Below, piece after piece: positions 1-6,020 of a stretch of DNA of 37,307 nt. How positions within the stretch are numbered: position 1 is the stretch's first letter; every line of letters begins with the position of its first letter. Source of the stretch: an uncultured Bacteroidales bacterium (lineage in GTDB: Bacteria > Bacteroidota > Bacteroidia > Bacteroidales > WCHB1-69); contig CAJODA010000015.1 in NCBI GenBank assembly GCA_905233745.1, positions 1 to 37,307 of the forward strand, in the 5' to 3' direction. A model generated the notes under the pieces. It saw only the letters and a program-made list of their open reading frames with translations, had not been told where the DNA came from and did not search any database. The translations under genes and the position numbers were made by a program.

Positions 1-1
1 T

Positions 2-442
2 TTCATGGAATTGACTAAATTTGCAGCGCAGTTTCCGGATGAGAAGTCGCCGGCCTACAAGTGGGGCTACGCCCTGAAGCACATGTCGGGGATGTCGCTC
101 AAGGACATGCCCGAGGAGGCGGGTGAGTTCCGGAAGCTGTTTGAAGTGTGCCAAATGTCAAAACTCACAACTATGGAAAAAAATGATTATGAGAAGAGCA
201 TCTTTGAATACGAGGATGTGCAGGACGCCTTGGAGTGCATGCGCCGTCATTCGTTACAAGAGGGATATGAGCAAGGAGTACAACAAGGATTACAACAAGG
301 AATGCAACAAGGTAAGGAAGAAGCCCTCTTTCAAACGGCGCATAACCTGTTGGAATTGGGACTCCCTCTCGCCGATGTGGCTAAGGCCACAGGCCTGAGT
401 GAGGAAGAGATACATGCGCACGTAGGTAATGTGGGTGATTAG
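2..442 (+). CDS. Rpn family recombination-promoting nuclease / PD-(D/E)XK transposase, 3' part
   Basis: This is the C-terminal part of a longer gene: the frame is open to the window edge, and the first Met (position 5) follows an in-frame Phe codon, so the true start lies outside. About 145 residues are visible. The middle (YEDVQDALECMRRHSLQEGYEQG) followed by a Gln/Gly repeat (QQGLQQGMQQGKEEA) and a short helical tail (LGLPLADVAKATGLSEEEIHAHV) is the usual ending of the Rpn/PDDEXK_2 family, whose N-terminal nuclease core is missing here. Characterised E. coli Rpn proteins are DNA endonucleases that raise RecA-independent recombination; Bacteroidales carry many copies. The QQG stretch is encoded by near-identical 12-15 nt units, so it may vary in length. 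Whether this copy is intact cannot be judged. Confidence 0.75.
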   Translation, partial: FMELTKFAAQFPDEKSPAYKWGYALKHMSGMSLKDMPEEAGEFRKLFEVCQMSKLTTMEKNDYEKSIFEYEDVQDALECMRRHSLQEGYEQGVQQGLQQGMQQGKEEALFQTAHNLLELGLPLADVAKATGLSEEEIHAHVGNVGD

Positions 443-505
443 CTGTTGGGTGTTGGGTGTTGGTTTTTGGTCTTTGGTCTCCAGTTTCCAGTCTCCAGTC
501 TCCTA
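443..505. repeat. Degenerate heptamer tandem array between converging genes
   Basis: Nine consecutive 7-base units fill the gap between the nuclease stop and the end of the ROK gene, the last one including the ROK stop codon. Units begin as gtgttgg, drift to tctttgg, then to tctccag or tttccag. The 7-base period is exact throughout. Similar arrays are at 8655-8697 and 22761-22788. Confidence 0.7.
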
Positions 506-1447
506 ACTTTCAATCCTTCCCAGTGCTGCGGCACCGAGGATGGCGGCGTCGTTGCCGTTGAGTTGGGAGAGGTGCACGGAAATCTTGTCTTTGTAAATAT
601 ACAGCAAGTTTTCTTCGAAGTATTTCCGGAGGGGTTTCAGGAGGGCTTCTCCGGCGCGCGTGGGTCCGCCCATCAGGAAGATGGCTTGCGGGGCGGAAAA
701 ATTGGCGGCGTTGGCCAGGGCGATGCCCAGCCAGTAGGCGGTGGTGTCGTAGGCCTTGAGGGCGATGGGGTCGCCTTGGAGGGCGGCTTCTCCCACCTGC
801 TGGCAGGTGAGGGTCTGCACGTCGCTTTCCGTCAGCGGTTTGCCTGCTTGTGCGGCGGCTTCGATGTAGTTTTGGCAGATGCCGCGCGCCGAAGCGTAGG
901 TCTCGATGCAGCCCTTGCGTCCGCAGCCGCACAAGCGCCCGCCGGGCATCACGATGCTGTGGCCCAGCTCGCCCGCCGTGCCGGTGTGGCCGTGCACCAG
1001 CTTGCCATCGACGATGATGCCGCTGCCGATGCCCGTGCCCAAGGTGATGGTGATGATATGCCGCATGCCGCGAGCTCCGCCGAAGATCATCTCTCCGTAA
1101 GCGGCGGCATTCGCGTCGTTGTCCACGACTGCCGGAACGCCGAAGCGCTCTTCCATAGCCGCTTTCAGGGGGATACGCTCCTTGATGGGCAGGTTGGCGG
1201 TGTTCTTGTCAATACACCCCTCGTAAAAGTTGCTGTTGGGAGCTCCGATGCCGATGCTGCCAATGTCCGCATTATGTTCCTGCATCAGCTCCCGGACACT
1301 GTTTTCCATAGCGGAAATGTAGGCCCTGGCCTCCGTGAAGCCTTGAGTGGCCAGTCGCCGGCGCCCAATCACGTGCCCTTCGTCGCTGACGAGCCCGATG
1401 TCTGTATTGGTGCCGCCGATGTCTATGCCGATGCAATATTTACTCAT
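503..1447 (-). CDS. ROK family sugar kinase (glucokinase-like)
   Basis: A 314-residue cytoplasmic ATP-dependent hexose or amino-sugar kinase of the ROK family, with no N-terminal helix-turn-helix, so an enzyme rather than a NagC/XylR-type repressor. The N-terminal phosphate-binding motif GIDIGGTNTDIGLV is at residues 7-20. The catalytic-base segment DNDANAA (Asp111) and the second ATP-contact motif TLGTGIGSG (135-143) are present. The ROK zinc site is intact: ELGH (160-163) followed by Cys173, Cys175 and Cys180 in a CGCGRKGC pattern. It is the last gene of the six-gene minus-strand operon, 10 nt after mltG. The peptidoglycan neighbours suggest it may phosphorylate recycled amino sugars, but glucose is equally possible from sequence alone. 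Confidence 0.9.
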   Translation of the reverse strand: MSKYCIGIDIGGTNTDIGLVSDEGHVIGRRRLATQGFTEARAYISAMENSVRELMQEHNADIGSIGIGAPNSNFYEGCIDKNTANLPIKERIPLKAAMEERFGVPAVVDNDANAAAYGEMIFGGARGMRHIITITLGTGIGSGIIVDGKLVHGHTGTAGELGHSIVMPGGRLCGCGRKGCIETYASARGICQNYIEAAAQAGKPLTESDVQTLTCQQVGEAALQGDPIALKAYDTTAYWLGIALANAANFSAPQAIFLMGGPTRAGEALLKPLRKYFEENLLYIYKDKISVHLSQLNGNDAAILGAAALGRIES

Positions 1448-1457
1448 AGCTTCTGTC

Positions 1458-2480
1458 TTATTTTTTGATATTACGTTTGTTCAGGGCGCTGCGATAGCGG
1501 TTGGCGTTCTGCTGGTGTACAGCAGCGCTGGAGGTGAAATTGTGATAGCCGGAAAAATCCTCCTTTGCGCACATATAAAGGTAGTTGTGATGTGTGTAGT
1601 GCAGCACGGAGTCGATGGTGGAACCCTCCGGGAAGCGGATCGGTCCTGGAGGAAGGCCTTTGTACATGTAGGTGTTGTAGGGTGAGTCAACTTTGAGGTC
1701 GGAGTTCAGGATGCGCTGGCGTGTGAAGTCACGAAGGGCGAACTTCACGGTGGGGTCGGACTGCAGCAGCATGTTCTTGCGCAGGCGGTTGATGTAGAGG
1801 CCGGCGATGATGGCCTTTTCCTCCGGGCGATGGTTCTCCTCCTCCACAATGGAGGCCAGCGTGCTCACCTCCAGGGGGGTGAGGCCGATCTCCTCGGCCA
1901 GCTTCAGTCTGTTCTCATTCCAGAAATTCTGATGGATGTTGTAGAACTTTCGGACAAACTCTTCCGGAGTGATGTCGTAGTAGAACTCGTAGCTGTCGGG
2001 AATGAAAATTTGAGGGCAGGTGAAGATGTTAAGATCGTATTGTTTCCAGAACCGGGTGTCATATATCACTGCGGCCAACTCTTTTTCGTTGAAGAACATC
2101 ACTTCACTGGCGCGCTTGACGAACTGGTTGAGGGTGCGGATGTTGTTGAAGGAGAATTTGACGGGGTAGTGCTGCCCGGCGCGGAGCATGCGTACCAGCT
2201 GGTAGTTGCTCATCTTGGGCTGGATGGTGTAGTCGCCCACCTTCACCTTCTTGTATTTCATGTAGTGAGTCACTATGTCGAAAGTCCCCTCGTTGAAAAG
2301 GATGTCGTGCTTGTCCAGGGAGTCTAGCAGTTGCAGATAATCAGTGCCAAAGGGGATGTGAATGGTGACTTCCGTTTTATTCTTGGTGTTCGGGAAGAAG
2401 ACGGTGTAGCAAACGGCGCCCACCGCAATCAGGGCTAACAGCAGCAGCACGGCGGCTGTGATCATGAATACTTTCTTCAT
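1458..2480 (-). CDS. mltG: Endolytic murein transglycosylase MltG
   Basis: A 340-residue single-pass inner-membrane protein of the YceG/MltG family. MltG cuts nascent glycan strands in the periplasm and is thought to set strand length next to the synthases. A short N-terminus is followed by one membrane helix (about residues 5-29), a LysM-like segment (about 35-105), and the catalytic domain. The family signature LASIVEEENH is at 208-217; Glu213 aligns with the catalytic Glu of E. coli MltG. The downstream signatures LYINRLRKNMLLQSDPTV and YNTYMYKGLPPGPI are also intact. Length is normal for the family. It sits 9 nt after the NlpC/P60 gene and 10 nt before the ROK gene, so translation is probably coupled. 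Confidence 0.95.
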   Translation of the reverse strand: MKKVFMITAAVLLLLALIAVGAVCYTVFFPNTKNKTEVTIHIPFGTDYLQLLDSLDKHDILFNEGTFDIVTHYMKYKKVKVGDYTIQPKMSNYQLVRMLRAGQHYPVKFSFNNIRTLNQFVKRASEVMFFNEKELAAVIYDTRFWKQYDLNIFTCPQIFIPDSYEFYYDITPEEFVRKFYNIHQNFWNENRLKLAEEIGLTPLEVSTLASIVEEENHRPEEKAIIAGLYINRLRKNMLLQSDPTVKFALRDFTRQRILNSDLKVDSPYNTYMYKGLPPGPIRFPEGSTIDSVLHYTHHNYLYMCAKEDFSGYHNFTSSAAVHQQNANRYRSALNKRNIKK

Positions 2481-2489
2481 AAAGGGATG

Positions 2490-3287
2490 TTATTCCAGAA
2501 TACGTTTGATGATGCGCAGTTGGTGCGTGTATTTACCCAGGTCGGCGCGGAAAATGCCGTTGGAGTCCAGGGTGTTGATTTGCACGTGGCCGGAGGAGTG
2601 GATGATTTGGTGGTAGCCGCATACGATGCCTACATGGATGATGTAGCCCTCCTCATTCTCGAAGAAGGCGAGGTCGCCGATCTGGGCCTCGTCCACAAAA
2701 TCGACGTTTTGTCCGAGGTCAACCTGGCGGGAGGCGTCGCGGGGCAGCTGGATGCCAAGGTTGGCGAAGACATTCTGCACGAACCCGGAGCAGTCGATGC
2801 CGGCGGGGGTGCGTCCGCCCCACAGGTAGGGGGCGTTGAGGTAGTGGAAGGCGGTGTCCAGCAGCTCATCCTGTTGCACGCTCAGTCCTTCGTGGCGCGG
2901 AGTTTCCGTGGGCTCGGGCAGGGTGACGCGGAAGCGCTTGCTTCCCAGTAGGAACAGCCCGTTGTCGGGCAGGGGGAACCGGGAGCCGATGAACACGGGA
3001 AAGGCGATGTTGGTCTGGGCATCGCGGATATAGAGGAACGTGTCGCGCACTCGATAGCGAGGTTGTGTCTCATACCGGGCGAACTCCTCATCGGAGAGGG
3101 GCGTGTGCTGCTTATGGCTGAGCCATCCCTCGTACCCGCAGTCGGTGGTTCTGATTTTGAGCCATTCGGGGGTTTGGTCAATGATGGTATAGGTTTCTCC
3201 GAAAAGCAGTTGTGATACCATCTCGGAGCGATGGCTGGCTTCGGCGCGCAGTGTGGAGGAGGACCAGATGCAGATGCCCGTATTCAT
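2490..3287 (-). CDS. NlpC/P60 family cysteine peptidase with SH3-like N-terminus
   Basis: A 265-residue cell-wall peptidase. The C-terminal NlpC/P60 domain (about 138-262) has the complete catalytic set: Cys166 in GIDCSGFV, His218 in IIHVGIV and His230 in IIHSSGHV. The first ~125 residues hold SH3b-like segments (for example YTIIDQTPEWLKIRTTDCGYEGWL). There is no signal peptide, as in Bacteroides and Bacillus YkfC-type gamma-D-glutamyl-diamino acid endopeptidases, which process imported muropeptides in the cytoplasm. That points to peptidoglycan recycling, in line with mltG and the ROK kinase directly downstream. It lies 21 nt after the DUF3127 gene. The catalytic family is clear; the exact bond cleaved is inferred from the architecture. 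Confidence 0.92.
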   Translation of the reverse strand: MNTGICIWSSSTLRAEASHRSEMVSQLLFGETYTIIDQTPEWLKIRTTDCGYEGWLSHKQHTPLSDEEFARYETQPRYRVRDTFLYIRDAQTNIAFPVFIGSRFPLPDNGLFLLGSKRFRVTLPEPTETPRHEGLSVQQDELLDTAFHYLNAPYLWGGRTPAGIDCSGFVQNVFANLGIQLPRDASRQVDLGQNVDFVDEAQIGDLAFFENEEGYIIHVGIVCGYHQIIHSSGHVQINTLDSNGIFRADLGKYTHQLRIIKRILE

Positions 3288-3308
3288 AGGTGTTTGGTTG
3301 GATGTTGG

Positions 3309-3746
3309 TTAGAAAGGCAGGTCGTCAGTCATGCCGTTGTCGGTGAAGGTGTCCTCAGCAGCCATGAAATTGCCGGGAAGGGTGTCGGTGGCCGGTGGGG
3401 TGTAGGCGGTGTGCTGCGGTGCGGCGGGAGTGTATGCCATGGGCTCCGGAATGCCCGGCATGGCTTCGCTGGCGGGCTCTATTTTCCAAGCTTTCACGTC
3501 GGTGTACCAGCGGCCCTGATATTCCCTCGACTCCACGTCAAAGGAGACCTTCATCATATCCCCCACATTGTATTGGTTGAGCATGTCGGCCTTGTCGCCC
3601 CACAGCATGGCGCATATTTTTCGGGGATACTGTTCGATGGTTTCGATAACGAATTGCTGTTTTTGCCAATTCTTGCCAGTGCTGGCGCTGGTGCCCGACT
3701 GTATGGGCAGTTTCTGGATAAGTTTGCCTGTGATTTCTAATGACAT
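3309..3746 (-). CDS. DUF3127 protein, SSB-like OB fold
   Basis: A 145-residue protein whose first ~95 residues (MSLEITGKLIQKLP ... VSFDVESREYQGRWYTDVKAWKIE) match the DUF3127 family, found almost only in Bacteroidetes and predicted to form an OB fold related to single-strand DNA-binding protein. Residues ~96-135 are a low-complexity linker rich in Pro, Ala and Thr. The protein ends in DDLPF, closely resembling the acidic tail (DDDIPF) with which bacterial SSB recruits repair and replication partners. No function is established. It lies 9 nt after the MCE gene inside an envelope operon, an unexpected place for an SSB-like protein. No catalytic residues are recognised. Confidence 0.85.
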   Translation of the reverse strand: MSLEITGKLIQKLPIQSGTSASTGKNWQKQQFVIETIEQYPRKICAMLWGDKADMLNQYNVGDMMKVSFDVESREYQGRWYTDVKAWKIEPASEAMPGIPEPMAYTPAAPQHTAYTPPATDTLPGNFMAAEDTFTDNGMTDDLPF

Positions 3747-3755
3747 ATCAGTGTG

Positions 3756-4733
3756 TTATTTTTCTTTTTTCTTTCCGAAGACGGTGATGTTGATGTATCT
3801 CCCCGGGTTGGCCTTGAGGTCGTTGAGCAGCTTGTCGAGGCTTTCGGCGGCCTTGTTGATGTTGGTGTATAGGGAGTCGTTGTTCATGAGCTGGCCTACG
3901 GAGCCTTCACCCTTCTCCAGCTTCTCGGTCAGGCTGTTGATGTTGGCCACCGCCTGTTGTGCGTCCGTGAAGAGGGCTTTGATGTTGCTCTGCGCCACGG
4001 TGTCGGAGATGTGTTCAAGATTATCGATGATAGTGTTCAGTTGCGGGGAGGCTTTGTCGAGTGTGGTGGAGAAATTGTTGAGCTTGGTCACCATCTCACC
4101 CACTTTGGGGCCGTTGGCCGCCAGGATGCGGTTGAGTTGCTGTGTGGAGGCCTCCAGATTGATGAGGGTGTTCTTGAGTGTGATGGCGCCATTTTCCGGG
4201 TCGTTGGGCTGGAAGGCAGACTTGAGCGCCAGGGCGATGGTGTCGACGGAGGAGACGACGCTGGCCAGCTGGTCTCTCAGGTCGCCGATGCCGTCAAAGA
4301 GGCCGCCGGTGAGATAAGACTGCAGCGTGTCGCCGCTTTTGGCCATGACCATCGAGCTGCCCGGCAGGATGTTCACCACCATGCCGCCCAGCACATCCTT
4401 CTGCGCTATCTCGATTCTGGAGTCTTTGGGGAATTCTATCTTCTCCGTGACCATGATCTCGGCGCATATCCGCACAGGATTGGTGCTCAGCATTTTCAGG
4501 CTGGTGACTTTCCCGATGGGATAACCGTTAATGGTTGCGGTGGTGCTCTCGTGAAGCCCGCCGATATCCTCCATTACCGCATAATAATAGGTTTTGTGGC
4601 CAAGAATGTTCAGTCCTTTCAGAAAACTGGCTCCAAAATAAAAAACAACCATGGCGGCGATGCAGAAAACGGCCACCCTCATGCTTTTTATGTTCTTGGC
4701 TGAGTATTGTTGTTTGTCTTTTGTATCACTCAT
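3756..4733 (-). CDS. MCE/MlaD family lipid-transport protein
   Basis: A 325-residue inner-membrane-anchored periplasmic protein. One membrane helix (about residues 18-40, MRVAVFCIAAMVVFYFGASF) is followed by a single MCE domain (about 45-125: YYYAVMEDIGGLHESTTATINGYPIGKV ... VNILPGSS) and a long helical C-terminal region (130-315) with repeated coiled-coil-like stretches. MlaD-type proteins form hexameric rings that pass phospholipids between the membranes and work with an MlaE permease and MlaF ATPase; neither partner gene is in this window. It follows the amidase by 28 nt. Its placement opposite the divergent lptD-like gene groups lipid and LPS transport at one locus. Confidence 0.9.
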   Translation of the reverse strand: MSDTKDKQQYSAKNIKSMRVAVFCIAAMVVFYFGASFLKGLNILGHKTYYYAVMEDIGGLHESTTATINGYPIGKVTSLKMLSTNPVRICAEIMVTEKIEFPKDSRIEIAQKDVLGGMVVNILPGSSMVMAKSGDTLQSYLTGGLFDGIGDLRDQLASVVSSVDTIALALKSAFQPNDPENGAITLKNTLINLEASTQQLNRILAANGPKVGEMVTKLNNFSTTLDKASPQLNTIIDNLEHISDTVAQSNIKALFTDAQQAVANINSLTEKLEKGEGSVGQLMNNDSLYTNINKAAESLDKLLNDLKANPGRYINITVFGKKKEK

Positions 4734-4761
4734 TATTATCGATTTGTGAGCCGCAAAAATA

Positions 4762-5943
4762 TCATTTTTTCAGCAACTTTCGCGCTTCGCTTACCGATAT
4801 TTTCCTATCCCCTTCAAATGCAATCATAAAGGCGTCTCCATAGACCTTTTTGACCTGTGCGAGGATCTCGGCGGCAGCCTCATAGCTGCTTTCGCTGCCT
4901 GTCGTGTATTTCCAAAATCCGTTCTCCTGATAGCAGCTCACGTCGGATATTGCCTTCAGGCGGCTGTCGTTGTCGGAAAGTTTTTCGGGTGAGGCCAGGA
5001 ACTGCACCTTGAACCGGATGTTGTTTGAGGCATCGTTGGCGACGGCCGGTTTCCCCTCTTTGGCGGCTATGCTCTGCTCCGGTTCTTTTACCTTCTCGGG
5101 CTCTTGTGCCTTCTCGGGTTTCGGATCCTCTTTGGCAACGGTTGTGTGGTTTGAAAGCTGTTTGTATGAGGTGCCGGTAATGCCGGAAGCGTAGCTGGCG
5201 AAAGCGTTGTAAATGCCTACGGCGAATTTGTCCAGATTGCTCTTCTTGGAGAGGAAGGCGTCGTCAGTGGGGTTGGTGAGGAATCCCATCTCGATGAGAA
5301 TACTCGGCATGGCCACTTTGTACAGCACCCAGTATCCGGCCTGTTTCACGCCTCTGTCGGTCAGATGCGAGGCGGCGACCAGGTTTTTCTGCACCTTGCT
5401 GGCCATAGAAATGGAGTTGTTGAGGTAGGCGGAGGAGTAAAGGGAGAAGATGACGCTGGATTCCGGGGAGTTGGGGTTGAAGCCGTCGTAGTTGTTCTGG
5501 TAGTTCTTCTCCATCAGCATGGCGGAGTTCTCCTTGCGGGCCACCGCCTGGTTGGCCTCGCTCTTCGCGAGACCCATCACGAAGGTCTCGACACCGTTGC
5601 CGGCGTGGTTCTCGGAAGCGTTGCAGTGAAAGGAGATGAACAGGTCGGCGTGGTTGTTGTTGGCAATCTGTGCACGGCGGTACAACTCGACGAACACGTC
5701 CGTCTTTCGCGTGTAAATCACCTGCACATCCGGGCAGTTGTCGGAGATGAGCTTACCGACGCGAAGGGCAACGTCCAGGTTCACATCCTTCTCCTTGAGG
5801 GTGAGTCCCAGACATCCGGGGTCATGGCCGCCATGGCCGGCATCGATAACCACTTTGAACGTTTTGCCTGTGCTTTGACCAAAAACAGGGATAATTGCAA
5901 AAAATAACACGAAATATAATAAGAACCGCTTTTTTAAGTTCAT
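4762..5943 (-). CDS. N-acetylmuramoyl-L-alanine amidase (Amidase_3) with SPOR-like tail
   Basis: A 393-residue exported zinc amidase, first gene of the minus-strand operon. A signal peptide (MNLKKRFLLYFVLFFAIIPVFGQ) ends near residue 22. The Amidase_3 domain (about 29-250) has all expected ligands: His37 (DAGHGGHD), Glu51 (LKEKDVN), His106 (ISFHCNAS) and catalytic Glu218 (ILIEMGFLTN). It removes stem peptides from MurNAc, usually for daughter-cell separation. After a charged Lys/Glu/Pro linker (about 258-295), residues ~300-390 (FKVQFLASPEKL ... YGDAFMIAFEGDR) resemble a SPOR domain, which binds denuded glycan at the septum. There is no AMIN domain. Start: ATG directly before the signal peptide. 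Confidence 0.93.
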   Translation of the reverse strand: MNLKKRFLLYFVLFFAIIPVFGQSTGKTFKVVIDAGHGGHDPGCLGLTLKEKDVNLDVALRVGKLISDNCPDVQVIYTRKTDVFVELYRRAQIANNNHADLFISFHCNASENHAGNGVETFVMGLAKSEANQAVARKENSAMLMEKNYQNNYDGFNPNSPESSVIFSLYSSAYLNNSISMASKVQKNLVAASHLTDRGVKQAGYWVLYKVAMPSILIEMGFLTNPTDDAFLSKKSNLDKFAVGIYNAFASYASGITGTSYKQLSNHTTVAKEDPKPEKAQEPEKVKEPEQSIAAKEGKPAVANDASNNIRFKVQFLASPEKLSDNDSRLKAISDVSCYQENGFWKYTTGSESSYEAAAEILAQVKKVYGDAFMIAFEGDRKISVSEARKLLKK

Positions 5944-5962
5944 CTCTTTGAAACTTTTTATG

Positions 5963-5970
5963 TACTTTTG
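5963..5970 (+). promoter_or_regulatory. Putative -7 box for the LptD-like gene
   Basis: TACTTTTG matches TAnnTTTG and lies about 50 nt before the coding start, in the 77-nt gap between divergent genes. The same 10-mer (TACTTTTGCG) is used in front of mscL at 15733. No clear -33 element. Confidence 0.45.
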
Positions 5971-5986
5971 CGCTTTTTTAAACGCG

Positions 5987-5994
5987 CAAATTTA
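5987..5994 (-). promoter_or_regulatory. Putative -7 box for the amidase-MCE-DUF3127-NlpC-MltG-ROK operon
   Basis: On the minus strand this reads TAAATTTG, a match to the Bacteroidetes -7 consensus TAnnTTTG, 43 nt before the amidase ATG. No convincing -33 TTG was found, so this rests on the -7 box alone. Confidence 0.4.
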
Positions 5995-6020
5995 TAGTAT
6001 TATTATACACTAGTAAAGCT

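Noticed and set aside
446-1468. A 340-codon plus-strand open frame beginning in the heptamer array
   Set aside because: It is antisense to the ROK kinase, which has all its family motifs. The first codons come from the repeat array.
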